From the NCBI GenBank assembly GCA_018971215.1, contig JAGXBG010000002.1, positions 1 to 40,587 of the forward strand: a stretch of 40,587 nucleotides of DNA, read 5' to 3'. Position 1 is the first letter of the stretch; each line of letters starts with the position of its first letter. The stretch comes from Alphaproteobacteria bacterium. Lineage in GTDB: Bacteria > Pseudomonadota > Alphaproteobacteria > ATCC43930 > CGMCC-115725. Below are positions 17,157-25,672 of the stretch, piece by piece. A program made the translations under genes and the position numbers. Under the pieces are notes generated by a model. The model saw only the letters and a program-made list of their open reading frames with translations, was not told where the DNA came from and did no database searches.

Positions 17157-18179
17157 TCACCAAATCACCGTTCCATAAAGGATGGCGTGCAATCCCCAGT
17201 AGCCGGCGACATAAGCGGCCAGCGCGCCACCATAGGCGATCGGCGCCACGATCGGCGGATGCCGCGCCTCGGGTTTCTCGTCGACCAGGATACCGAGCAA
17301 GATGACGATGATCATCGAGTGCCCGATCGCGTCGATCTTGCCGAAATCGAACACCGCGCTCACGAACATCATAGTCAGAACCAAGGCGCCCAACCGGCGC
17401 ACGAGCGGCGAGCATACCAGCGCGAAGGCGAGACCGAATTCGAGTACGCCAGCCGACGTCATATAAAAATGCGGATTGAGATCCATTGTGATCTCGGGAT
17501 GCGTCGCGAGCACCGGATAGGTCCAGTCGGGGTACGCCCATTTCTCCATCGCCGCCCACATCAGCGTCAGCGCCGCCGCCCAACGCGCGACGTCGAGCGG
17601 GCGCAATCCAAAAAAGTCCTGATCAAGTCCCGTGAGCGCGAGATAGGCGGCAATGCCCAGGAAGATCGGATAGTCGAGCATGTGGAAAAGGCCGTAGGCG
17701 TAAACGCCGTAGGCATAGAGGAAGGCGATGCCGAGCGCCGACAGCGGCAGCGTGCGCCGCCAGAACATGCCGATTGCCATCGCGAGTTGAAGCCACGGAA
17801 TGAACCGCCAGTCGGTCTTGAGCTCGGGCGTCATGATAATGTTGCCCAAAACCCAAAGCGCGACGAAGAAACACGCACCGCCGCCGCGGTACAGGGCCTC
17901 GATGCGCGGCTTGAGTCCGGCGCCGAGCCGGTCGAGCGAACGCAGGATCGTGGCCCCAAGTTGATGCCGTTCGAGATGGCCGAGCAGCAGCACGATAAGC
18001 GCGGCCGTGACATTGAACTGCCAGAACGCCGCATCGAGCACCAGATGCAACGGCATCGGCTGTTGCGGCACCGAGTAGTGCGAGAACCATTTGACATGTG
18101 CGTCGGCAACGCCAGGCTCGAGCGCCAGCCCGGCGGCCATCAATGCAATTCGCCTCAAATTGTTTCTATTAATCCGCAT
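17157..18179 (-). CDS. DoxX-like polytopic membrane protein with mature N-terminal His
   Basis: About 340 residues with nine or ten predicted membrane helices. The start at 18179 begins a likely signal peptide (MRINRNNLRRIALMAAG...) with a plausible cleavage site after VADA, leaving HVKWFSHYSV as the mature N-terminus. Function is unknown to me. The general look, with short helices and the late segment GHSMIIVILLGILVDE, recalls DoxX-family proteins. Further His residues occur early (SHYS, PLHL, GHLERH). An upstream start at 18203 would add eight residues. The ClC gene follows on the same strand after 80 bases, so the two may be co-transcribed. The 52-residue peptide gene is divergent upstream. 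Confidence 0.7.
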   Translation of the reverse strand: MRINRNNLRRIALMAAGLALEPGVADAHVKWFSHYSVPQQPMPLHLVLDAAFWQFNVTAALIVLLLGHLERHQLGATILRSLDRLGAGLKPRIEALYRGGGACFFVALWVLGNIIMTPELKTDWRFIPWLQLAMAIGMFWRRTLPLSALGIAFLYAYGVYAYGLFHMLDYPIFLGIAAYLALTGLDQDFFGLRPLDVARWAAALTLMWAAMEKWAYPDWTYPVLATHPEITMDLNPHFYMTSAGVLEFGLAFALVCSPLVRRLGALVLTMMFVSAVFDFGKIDAIGHSMIIVILLGILVDEKPEARHPPIVAPIAYGGALAAYVAGYWGLHAILYGTVIW

Positions 18180-18308
18180 GATGCCCGGCTGCTCCCGCTT
18201 CACGAAAGCGCGCGATCGCGCAGAACCAACGTGCCGAACAGCGGCGAAACGAAATCTTTACCGCCCTGTTGGATAACAGAGCGACCGATATCGTGCACGG
18301 AGGCGACG

Positions 18309-18467
18309 GTGTTCTTGATCCTCGGAATAATTGCCATTGCGCTCGGCGCGATTGCTGCGCTCGCGGCAGCGAGGTTCCCCGTCCGCCAGGCCCAGCTCGA
18401 GCGTTGGGGCGGTGACTTGCTGGTCGTCGGCATCGCGCTCGTCGGGTTCAGCTTCCCGATGATTTGA
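18309..18467 (+). CDS. Small two-helix membrane protein (52 residues)
   Basis: A GTG start lies five bases after a strong GGAGG (18299-18303). The product has a hydrophobic N-terminal helix (FLILGIIAIALGAIAALAAA), a short charged loop (RFPVRQAQLERWGG) and a second helix (DLLVVGIALVGFSFPMI). The hydrophobicity pattern and good ribosome-binding site argue for a real gene, although longer frames cross the region. The family is unknown. A GC-rich hairpin follows the stop within a few bases, consistent with a monocistronic unit. It is divergent from the DoxX-like gene. Confidence 0.6.
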   Translation: MFLILGIIAIALGAIAALAAARFPVRQAQLERWGGDLLVVGIALVGFSFPMI

Positions 18468-18470
18468 ACG

Positions 18471-18492
18471 CGGCGCGGCAATGCCCGCGCCG
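18471..18492 (+). terminator. Hairpin after the small membrane protein gene
   Basis: CGGCGCGG, a six-base loop, CCGCGCCG: an eight-base perfect stem starting three bases after the TGA stop. There is no T-tract, so it may be a Rho-assisted or mRNA-stabilising end. Confidence 0.45.
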
Positions 18493-18752
18493 TGTCCCGC
18501 AAGGCCGGGGCGCCCGCTGAGGCGCCGGCGAAGATTTCGGCTATAACTACTGACACCGGAAGGCTTTTTGGCGAATATCCCCGATTAAGGAATAATTTAT
18601 CACATCAGTATTAAATTTGGTAGTAGGAGTCGTTGTTAACCTGTTGGATTCCATGACTCTTCATGGTTAATATGTCTCAGTTTTAAGACAGCCGGCAGTT
18701 GTATCCGGCAACGCGAAATCGATCAATAGTTTCAGTTAGTTACAGAGAACGC
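18493..18752. other. AT-rich intergenic with nested inverted repeats
   Basis: No gene seen. From about 18585 to 18690 the sequence is clearly AT-rich relative to the rest of the window. CCATGA/TCATGG pair with a four-base loop at 18651-18666, and TTAACC (18636-18641) pairs with GGTTAA (18665-18670), so two alternative hairpins compete for the same bases. It lies downstream of both flanking genes, which converge here. Confidence 0.4.
18691..18709 (-). terminator. Possible prfB terminator
   Basis: On the minus strand GCCGG, nine-base loop, CCGGC, followed by TGTCTTAAAAC, 43 bases past the prfB stop. The short stem and imperfect T-tract make this a weak candidate. Confidence 0.3.
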
Positions 18753-19893
18753 CTAGTTTGGCGGTGCGTTCGCGACAGCATCGGCGCCCTTGATCCGAGC
18801 TGCCAACGACGCTTTGAGGAAGCGATCAAGATCGCCGTCGAGTACGGCGCCGGTATTGCCGGTTTCGACGCCCGTCCGCAGATCTTTCACCATCTGATAG
18901 GGCTGCAAGACATAGGACCGGATCTGGTGACCCCAACCGATATCGGTCTTGGTCGCATTCATTGCCGCCGCCTGCGCCTCGCGCTTCTGCAGCTCGTTTT
19001 CGTAAAGCCGCGCCTTGAGCATCGCCATCGCTTTGGCGCGGTTCTGATGCTGCGAGCGTTCGCTCTGGCAGGCGACGACGACCGGCTCCTGCCCCGGCAG
19101 CGCGTAGGTCATGCGCACGGCGCTGTCGGTCTTGTTGACGTGCTGACCACCGGCACCCGATGAGCGATAGGTGTCGACGCGCAGAAATTTGTCCTGCACC
19201 TCGACGTTGATCTTGTCGTCGACCACCGGATAAACCCAGACAGACGCAAAGCTGGTCTGCCGCCGGGCGTTCGCATCGAAAGGCGAAATGCGCACCAGTC
19301 GGTGCACGCCGCTTTCGGTCTTGAGCCAGCCATAGGCGTTCTCGCCGATGACGCGGACGGTGGCCGATTTGACGCCGGCTCCCTCGCCTGCGCTTTCTTC
19401 GATCCACTCGACCTTATAGTCGTGCTGCTCGGCCCAGCGGATATACATGCGCAGGAGCATCTCCGCCCAATCCTGGGCCTCGGTTCCGCCCGCGCCGGCA
19501 TGGACTTCGAGATAAGCGTCGTTGCCGTCGGCTTCACCAGAGAGCAGGCTGTCAAGCTCGCGCGCCTGGACATCGTCGCGCAGCCGGGCCAGCGCCTTCT
19601 GCGCCTCGTCGAGCATGACCTGATCGCCTTCGGCCTCGGCCATCTCGGCGAGTGCGAGCGTATCGGTCAGTTCCTGTTCGATGCGACGGTAGCCGCCGAC
19701 GCCTTTTTCAAGGCGCGTGCGCTCGCGCATGAGCTGCTGCGCCCGCGCGGAATCGTTCCAGAAATCGGGGGCTTCGACCGCGGCATTCAGCTCGGCCAGG
19801 CGCGCGTTCGACTTGTCCCAGTCAAAGATGCCTCCGCAGCAACGCCAAGGCGCGGCGAATTTCCTCGGCAATCGCTTCGATCTCAGCACGCAT
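18753..19893 (-). CDS. prfB: Peptide chain release factor 2 (programmed +1 frameshift)
   Basis: RF2 ends translation at UGA and UAA. The first 23 codons run from ATG 19893 to the Leu codon CTT (19827-19825) and read [19 protein letters not shown] then RRHL, followed in frame by TGA (19824-19822). A +1 shift at CTT-TGA-C skips base 19824 and continues [13 protein letters not shown] to the stop at 18753, giving about 379 residues. SPF (residues 203-205, stop-codon reading) and GGQ (248-250, peptide release) are intact. A GAGGG ribosome-binding site lies about seven bases before ATG 19893. It follows mrcA after 33 bases on the same strand, so the two are probably co-transcribed. RF2 would control its own level through the shift. 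Confidence 0.96.
19821..19836 (-). promoter_or_regulatory. RF2 programmed +1 frameshift site
   Basis: On the coding strand: CGGAGG, three bases (CAT), then CTT TGA C. This is the known RF2 recoding element: an internal Shine-Dalgarno-like sequence three bases before the slippery CTT, an in-frame UGA and a following C that weakens termination. The slip moves the ribosome to GAC (Asp) and into the main RF2 frame. Confidence 0.93.
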
Positions 19894-19926
19894 CGGTCAC
19901 CCTCGAATGACGAATGAAACGGTGTA

Positions 19927-22395
19927 TCAATATAGCCCGCCCGTGCCGCTGCGGGGACCCGGCTGTGCGCCGTTGCCGGCTTCGTCGCTGGCCGCGCCGC
20001 CGTTCGGCGCGAAATCGCCGACGCCGAGCGTGATGCCGTTGCCGCTCACCACTTGGCTCGGCTCGTTGGTCGGCTCGGTGCCCGGCTTGAACGCGCCCCA
20101 GATCACGCTGCGGTCACCGCTGGCCGGCAGGCGTCCGGTGCGCGCGTCGATGCGCACCAACTCGATGCCGGGCGGAATCCGGAAGGGGATCGCGGGTCTG
20201 CCCTTAAGGGCCGCTGCCATGAAATCGCGGAAAGCCGGCGCCGCGACGGTCGCGCCGACCTCGTGCTTGCCGAGGCTCCGCGGCTGATCGAAGCCGACAT
20301 AGACGCCGGCTGCCAGATCGGGCGAGAAGCCGACGAACCAGGTGTCTGCGGACTCGTTGGTGGTCCCGGTCTTGCCCGCGAGCGGCTTGCCGATCGAGGA
20401 CACGATGCGGCCCGTGCCGCGCTGCACGACGCCTTCGAGCATCGAGACGATCTGATAGCAGCTGCGCGGGTCGGCGATCTGCGCCTGCATGTCCGGCAGT
20501 TCGGGCGGCGCCTGCCCCGTCCACGCCACGTTGTTGCAACCGTCGCACGGCCGGTCGTCGGCGCGATAGATCGTCTTGCCGTTGCGGTCCTGCACGCGAT
20601 CGATGAAGGTCGGATGGATCTGCTTGCCGCCGTTCACCAGCATCGCGTAGGCCGTCGTCAGCCGCAGCGGCGTCGTCACGCCCGCGCCCAGGATGTACGA
20701 ATCCTCAAGCGGCATCTGATCCAGGATGCCGAAGCGCTTGACCAGGTAATCCTGAATGATCGGCAGACCGACCGTGGTCCCAACCCGCGCCGTCACCAGG
20801 TTCAGCGATTCCTGCAGCGCGAAAAACAGCGGCACCGGCCCATAGAACCGGTGCTCGTAATTGGTCGGGTTCCATTTCGGCAGACCCGGACCCTGATCGA
20901 CCACGAACGGCGCGTCCAGCACCAGCGTCGACGGCGTGAAGCCGTGATCGAGTGCCGCCAGATAAATGAACGGCTTGATGGCCGAGCCGGTTTGCCGCTT
21001 GGCCTGCGTTGCGCGGTCGAACTGGCTCATCGCGAAGCTGAAGCCGCCGCTCATCGCCAGCACGCGCCCGGTGTGCGGATCCATCGCCACCAGCGCCCCC
21101 GACGCCGCCGGGATTTGGCGCAGGCCGTAGGTCTTGCCCGCCGCATCCAGCTTCTGCACGAGAACGACGTCGCCCGCCGCCACCGCCGCCGCGGCGGTCG
21201 CCGGCACCGGTCCCACCGCGTCGTCATTGATGTACTTCCGCGCCCAGCGCAACTCGCTATAGAGAATTTGCGCTTCACGACCGTTGGCAAAGCCGATGGT
21301 CGCCGCATCGCCGGCGGTCGAGAGCACGACGGCAAGCGACCAGCCAACGTCGGCGGCGCCGGCGGGCACTGGCACCGCGGCAAGGCGCGATTGCCAATCA
21401 CCATCGCTCGCGATCCGCGTCACCGGCCCGCGCCAACCGTGGCGCCGGTCGTAGGCTTCGAGCGCGCCGCGCAACGCCTTGTCGGCGGCGGTCTGGAGCG
21501 TCGGATCGAGGCTGGTCCGCACCAGCAAGCCGCCCTCGTAGACTTCGCGCTCGCCATAGCGATCGATGAGCGCGCGACGCACCTCTTCGTTGAAATAATC
21601 GGCGTGCGCCATTTCCGTCGCATCGCGCTGGCGCAGTTCGATCGGCTGCGCCTTGGCCGCCTGCGCCTGTTGCGGCGTGATGAATCCGGCATCGGCCATC
21701 CGGTCGATCACCCAGTCGCGACGTTCCGTAGCCGCTTCCGGATGCCGCCGCGGATCGTAGTTGTTTGGCGCCTTGGGCAAGGCGGCGAGGAACGCCGCCT
21801 CCTGGACGCTGAGTTGATCGAGCGGCTTGTTGAAATAGTTGAGCGCGGCCGCCGCGACGCCGTAGGTGCCACCGCCAAGATAGATGCCGTTGAGATAGAG
21901 CTCGAGGATCCGGTCCTTGCTCATCGCCTGTTCCATGCGAATGGCGATGAGCGCCTCGCGGATCTTGCGTTTCAGCGAGAGCTCGTTGTTCAGCAGGAAA
22001 TTCTTCGCCACCTGCTGGGTGATCGTCGACGCGCCGGCCGGACGACGATGCTCGGCAAGCCGGAACAGATCGGTGATCGCCGCCCGCACCATCGACAAGG
22101 GATCGACGCCGGGATGCGAATAGAAATTACGGTCTTCGGCCGCCAGGAAGGCGTGGATCACCAGCGGCGGCATCGCGCCCACCGGCACAAAGACGCGCTT
22201 CTCGGTCGCATACTCAGCCAGCAAGCGGCCGTCGCCGGCATAAACGCGCGTGACAACCGGCGGCTGATAGTTCGCAAGCTGCTGATAGTCAGGCAGGTCG
22301 CGGCCGAAATACCAGACCGCCAAGCCGACCACGCCGACACCGACAATGCCGCCGAACAGCACCAGAACGAACAGGATTTTCAAGAGTTTGATCAT
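19927..22395 (-). CDS. mrcA: Penicillin-binding protein 1A
   Basis: 822 residues; a class A PBP that polymerises glycan strands and cross-links peptidoglycan in the periplasm. An N-terminal membrane anchor (about 5-29) precedes the glycosyltransferase domain with [10 protein letters not shown] (catalytic Glu87), [12 protein letters not shown] and [14 protein letters not shown]. The transpeptidase domain has the SxxK motif SAIK with nucleophile Ser471, an SxN-type SLN in [12 protein letters not shown], and KTGTTN at Lys675. The C-terminal tail is glycine/proline-rich. prfB follows on the same strand. In many alphaproteobacteria an amidase gene sits between mrcA and the divergent rne; here it is absent. 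A promoter candidate and a leader hairpin lie upstream. Confidence 0.95.
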   Translation of the reverse strand: MIKLLKILFVLVLFGGIVGVGVVGLAVWYFGRDLPDYQQLANYQPPVVTRVYAGDGRLLAEYATEKRVFVPVGAMPPLVIHAFLAAEDRNFYSHPGVDPLSMVRAAITDLFRLAEHRRPAGASTITQQVAKNFLLNNELSLKRKIREALIAIRMEQAMSKDRILELYLNGIYLGGGTYGVAAAALNYFNKPLDQLSVQEAAFLAALPKAPNNYDPRRHPEAATERRDWVIDRMADAGFITPQQAQAAKAQPIELRQRDATEMAHADYFNEEVRRALIDRYGEREVYEGGLLVRTSLDPTLQTAADKALRGALEAYDRRHGWRGPVTRIASDGDWQSRLAAVPVPAGAADVGWSLAVVLSTAGDAATIGFANGREAQILYSELRWARKYINDDAVGPVPATAAAAVAAGDVVLVQKLDAAGKTYGLRQIPAASGALVAMDPHTGRVLAMSGGFSFAMSQFDRATQAKRQTGSAIKPFIYLAALDHGFTPSTLVLDAPFVVDQGPGLPKWNPTNYEHRFYGPVPLFFALQESLNLVTARVGTTVGLPIIQDYLVKRFGILDQMPLEDSYILGAGVTTPLRLTTAYAMLVNGGKQIHPTFIDRVQDRNGKTIYRADDRPCDGCNNVAWTGQAPPELPDMQAQIADPRSCYQIVSMLEGVVQRGTGRIVSSIGKPLAGKTGTTNESADTWFVGFSPDLAAGVYVGFDQPRSLGKHEVGATVAAPAFRDFMAAALKGRPAIPFRIPPGIELVRIDARTGRLPASGDRSVIWGAFKPGTEPTNEPSQVVSGNGITLGVGDFAPNGGAASDEAGNGAQPGPRSGTGGLY

Positions 22396-22399
22396 CGTC

Positions 22400-22428
22400 C
22401 GGGCGCTATTACCGCCAATCGGCGCCCG
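22400..22428 (-). promoter_or_regulatory. Hairpin in the mrcA leader
   Basis: CGGGCGC and GCGCCCG form a perfect seven-base stem ending four bases before the mrcA ATG. It would lie in the short leader and could hinder ribosome loading; no clear ribosome-binding site remains outside it. Confidence 0.35.
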
Positions 22429-22463
22429 CGATCGATGCGGGCGACACGCGATCTGACGCCGGT

Positions 22464-22492
22464 TTTATGGCCTGATCGCGACGGCTTTCCAA
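22464..22492 (-). promoter_or_regulatory. Candidate mrcA promoter
   Basis: On the minus strand TTGGAA (22492-22487), 17 bases, CATAAA (22469-22464): 4 of 6 matches in each hexamer with ideal spacing. It lies about 70 bases before the mrcA ATG, in a gap shared with the divergent rne. Confidence 0.4.
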
Positions 22493-22555
22493 GAATAAAA
22501 GCGCCGCCGCGCCTGCGGGCCGCGGATTTCCGCCCAATCGGCGCAAACGAGGCGG

Positions 22556-22584
22556 TTGCCGCCGCATGACACGATCTGTATCCT
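22556..22584 (+). promoter_or_regulatory. Candidate rne promoter
   Basis: TTGCCG (22556-22561), 17 bases, TATCCT (22579-22584): 4 of 6 matches in each hexamer with ideal spacing. Use of it would give a long leader of about 285 bases before the rne ATG, in line with the long regulated leaders known for rne in other bacteria. Confidence 0.4.
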
Positions 22585-22876
22585 GCTGGTGCGAAATACT
22601 GCAGTCCGCTTCCGGCCCCAGGCCGAAGAGGGCGACGCGGCGGTTCGGGATGCGGCGACGCGCCCCGCCGGGACGCCAAAGGACCACGCGGTTTGATCAA
22701 ACCCAGAAGCCTGCGCCGGCCCGTGGCCGGCTTGCGGCAGCCAGAGAGCCTCGAAATGTACCTCGCTCCAGCCCGGCTCGAACACCGAACGGGTTGTGCC
22801 GCCAGCTTCGCAGCCATCAGGTTGACGCCACCCCCCGTCCTTCGCGCGGGCGCGGCGGCGCACCTCGGAGTTTTGC
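22585..22876 (+). promoter_or_regulatory. Structured long leader of rne
   Basis: No coding frame in the gap between mrcA and rne looks real. Structures seen in order: a hairpin at 22609-22628 (CTTCCGGCC with GGCCGAAG, one bulge, loop CCA); a perfect 14-base palindrome GGTTTGATCAAACC at 22690-22703; a hairpin at 22711-22740 (inner GCCGGCC/GGCCGGC with a three-base loop, outer CTGC/GCAG). In E. coli the rne leader folds into hairpins that RNase E binds to control its own mRNA; a similar role here is inference. GGAG at 22867-22870 is the rne ribosome-binding site. Confidence 0.45.
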
Positions 22877-25663
22877 ATGACCAAGCGCATGCTCATCGAT
22901 GCCGCTCACCCGGAGGAAACTCGGGTCGTCGTGCTCGACGGCAATCGGCTCGTCGAGTTCGACTACGAAACCTCGACTAAGAAGCAGATCAAAGGAAACA
23001 TCTACCTCGCCAAGGTGACGCGCGTTGAGCCGTCGCTGCAGGCGGCGTTCGTGGAATACGGCGGCAACCGCCACGGCTTCCTCGCCTTCAACGAAATCCA
23101 TCCCGACTATTACCGGATTCCGATGGCCGACCGCGAAGCTGCGCTCGAAGCCGAGCGCGTCGCCGAGGCGGCGGAAAATCAGCGCGAGCAAGAGCGCGAA
23201 GAGGCCGGGCTCGATGTGCTCGCCGAACCGGTCGAGCCAGTCGAGACGCATGAGGTTGCTGCCCTCGAAGCGCCGCCTGAACAATTTGTGAGCGAGCCGG
23301 TCGATGCCGGCGACCATCCGGTGGAAATCGAAGCCGTCAAGCCGGAGACGTTCGATCATAGCGACCTGGACCGCGACGACGGCCCGGTCAGCACTGACGA
23401 ATCCCTGCCCGCGCCTCTCGATATCGCCGAACCAACTCAATCCGAAGCCGGCACGTTTGCCGAGATTCCGGGCGAGCCGCTGCCGACCGATCAAGCGTCG
23501 GGAGCCGAAAACACGCCGACCGTCGAAACCGGGACGCCGCCGGCCGAGGCCGGCGTCGAGACACTGGGCGGCGACGAGATCGAGGAAACCCGGCGGCCGA
23601 TCCGGCGGCCGTTCCGCCATTACAAGATCCAGGAAGTCATCAAGCGGCGCCAGATCATGCTGGTGCAAGTCACCAAGGAAGAACGCGGCAACAAAGGCGC
23701 CGCGCTGACGACCTATATCTCCCTCGCCGGTCGCTATTGCGTGCTGATGCCGAACACGCCGCGCGGCGGCGGCGTCTCGCGCAAGATCACCAGCGCGAAC
23801 GATCGCCGCCGGCTCAAGGATCTGATGAGCGATCTCGAGGTGCCGGAGGGCATGGGCGTCATCGTCCGCACCGCGGGCAGCGAGCGCGCCAAACCCGAGA
23901 TCGAACGCGATCTCGAATACCTCCGCCGGCTGTGGGACGACATCCGCGAGTTGACGCTCAAATCGACCGCACCGGCGCTGGTCTACGAAGAAGGCAACAT
24001 CATCAAGCGCGCGATCCGCGACCTGTACAGCCGCGACATCGAGGAAATCGCCGTCGACGGCGAGACCGGCTATCAGAATGCGCGCTCATTTATGCAGATG
24101 CTGATGCCGGACCATGCGCGGCGGGTGAAGCTCTACCGCGACCCCAACGTGCCGCTGTTCCAGCGTTACCCTATCGAGGCGCAGCTCGACGCGATCCATT
24201 CGCCGACGGTGCAGCTCAAATCCGGCGGCTACATCGTCATCAACCCGACCGAGGCGCTGGTCTCGATCGACGTCAATTCGGGACGCTCGACCCGCGAACG
24301 CAATATTGAGGAAACGGCAACCAAGACCAATCTCGAAGCCGCGGACGAGATCGCGCGGCAGTTGCGGCTGCGCGACCTTGCCGGCCTCATCGTCGTCGAC
24401 TTCATCGACATGGAAGTCTCGCGCAACCAGCACGCCGTTGAGCGCCGACTGAAGGAAGCGATGCGCCAGGATCGGGCACGCATCCAGATCGGCCGCATCA
24501 GCCCGTTCGGGCTGCTCGAACTATCGCGGCAGCGCCTGCGGCCGTCGCTGCTAGAAACGTCGACGCAACCGTGCCCGCATTGCGGCGGCACCGGCCATAT
24601 CCGCTCGACGGAATCGACGGCGCTGCACGTGCTGCGCGCGATCGAGGAGGAAGGCGTTCGTCGGCGCTCGGCCGAAGTCACGGTCGCCGTGCCCGATGCG
24701 GTCGGACTTTATATCCTCAATCAGAAGCGCGCGACGTTGCAGCAAGTCGAGGCGCGATACGGCATGCGGGTCTTCATCAAGACCGATACCGCGCTGATCC
24801 CGCCGCAATACAAGCTCGAGCGCATGCGCGCGCTGACGCCGGCCGAGGTCGCGGCATTGCCGGTAACGATGGCGCCGACAGTGCCGATCGACGAGGAATC
24901 TGCCGAAACGGTCGAGACCGATGCCGAGGCGCTTGCCGCCGCACCCGAAGCGTTCGCCCAGCCGATGGGCGACAGGGAGCCGGAGAGCGACCATGGCCAC
25001 GGTGGAGACCATCAGGAACACGGCCAAGGCGAAGGCGGTCATCGACGCCGGCGGCGGCGCGGACGCCGCGGCGGCCGCGGTCGGCACGGCGAGGCGCCGA
25101 CCCACGGCGGTAAACCCCAGCCGGCCGGCGAGCCGCATCATGCCAGCCCGCAACCGCCGGCGGAACGCAGCTTCCGGCCGTCTTTTGCATTGCTACCCGG
25201 TGAACCCGGTTATGTCGCCGGCGGCAGCGACGAAGAAATCGACGACAGCGAGCCGGCGCAGCCGGAGGCGACTCATGATGAGCCGCGTTTCAGCGCCGAG
25301 CCGCAGCCGGGCCACGACAGTGCCGGGCAACCCGGTCAAGGCGACGATGGCCGACGCCGGCGTCGGCGTGGTCGCCGCGGCGGCCGTCGGCGGCGCGGTC
25401 GCGGGGGCGAACAGCACAACGAGCCGATGATTGGCAACGTCGCATCGGAACCGGCAGCGCACGAAACCACAGCGTTCACGCCACCGGCCGAACGTTACGC
25501 GCCGCCGGTCGAAGCGTCGCAGCCACCGCCAGCGCCGCGTGCAGCGAATCCCGAACCGGCGCCTGTCGAAGCCGAACGGCAGCCGATTCAGCACAACGTG
25601 CCGCCGGCGCACGACGTCACCGGACCGTCGAGCAATCCGAAGAAAGGCTGGTGGCGCCGCTGA
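22877..25663 (+). CDS. rne: Ribonuclease E
   Basis: 928 residues. RNase E cuts single-stranded AU-rich RNA, starts mRNA decay and processes rRNA and tRNA. The N-terminus TKRMLIDAAHPEETRVVVLDG is followed by an S1 domain that is split by an insert of about 155 acidic, proline-rich residues (about 85-240), common in alphaproteobacterial RNase E. Catalytic acidic sites are in VSIDVNSGRST (about residue 465) and VVDFIDME (about 510). The zinc-link CPHCGG is near 566-571. The C-terminal third is disordered with two arginine/glycine blocks (about 720-740 and 823-845), likely RNA-binding and degradosome-scaffold regions. ATG 22877 has GGAG six bases before it. Confidence 0.95.
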   Translation: MTKRMLIDAAHPEETRVVVLDGNRLVEFDYETSTKKQIKGNIYLAKVTRVEPSLQAAFVEYGGNRHGFLAFNEIHPDYYRIPMADREAALEAERVAEAAENQREQEREEAGLDVLAEPVEPVETHEVAALEAPPEQFVSEPVDAGDHPVEIEAVKPETFDHSDLDRDDGPVSTDESLPAPLDIAEPTQSEAGTFAEIPGEPLPTDQASGAENTPTVETGTPPAEAGVETLGGDEIEETRRPIRRPFRHYKIQEVIKRRQIMLVQVTKEERGNKGAALTTYISLAGRYCVLMPNTPRGGGVSRKITSANDRRRLKDLMSDLEVPEGMGVIVRTAGSERAKPEIERDLEYLRRLWDDIRELTLKSTAPALVYEEGNIIKRAIRDLYSRDIEEIAVDGETGYQNARSFMQMLMPDHARRVKLYRDPNVPLFQRYPIEAQLDAIHSPTVQLKSGGYIVINPTEALVSIDVNSGRSTRERNIEETATKTNLEAADEIARQLRLRDLAGLIVVDFIDMEVSRNQHAVERRLKEAMRQDRARIQIGRISPFGLLELSRQRLRPSLLETSTQPCPHCGGTGHIRSTESTALHVLRAIEEEGVRRRSAEVTVAVPDAVGLYILNQKRATLQQVEARYGMRVFIKTDTALIPPQYKLERMRALTPAEVAALPVTMAPTVPIDEESAETVETDAEALAAAPEAFAQPMGDREPESDHGHGGDHQEHGQGEGGHRRRRRRGRRGGRGRHGEAPTHGGKPQPAGEPHHASPQPPAERSFRPSFALLPGEPGYVAGGSDEEIDDSEPAQPEATHDEPRFSAEPQPGHDSAGQPGQGDDGRRRRRRGRRGGRRRRGRGGEQHNEPMIGNVASEPAAHETTAFTPPAERYAPPVEASQPPPAPRAANPEPAPVEAERQPIQHNVPPAHDVTGPSSNPKKGWWRR

Positions 25664-25672
25664 GCGCGGCGT

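Noticed and set aside
15115-17178. Open frame of 687 codons opposite the ClC gene
   Set aside because: Translation is low-complexity (Arg, His, Gln, Pro) and the minus-strand ClC protein has clear membrane helices and motifs.
18200-18556. 118-codon minus-strand frame over the small membrane protein gene
   Set aside because: No ribosome-binding site and no hydrophobic or domain pattern; the plus-strand 52-residue frame is better supported.
19822-19889. prfB as a broken gene with a frameshift mutation
   Set aside because: The site matches the known RF2 recoding element in all parts, so it is programmed and not damage.
20053-22569. Open frame of 838 codons on the plus strand opposite mrcA
   Set aside because: Arginine/histidine-rich translation without domain motifs; it mirrors the well-supported mrcA gene and is a GC-driven shadow frame.
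22690-22703. Reading the palindrome as an FNR/Anr box
   Set aside because: FNR sites are TTGAT-N4-ATCAA; here the half-sites abut with no spacer.
25035-25420. Repeated CGGCGCGG-like stretches at the rne 3' end as a repeat array
   Set aside because: They encode arginine/glycine-rich protein segments in frame and have no regular spacing; not a CRISPR or mobile repeat.
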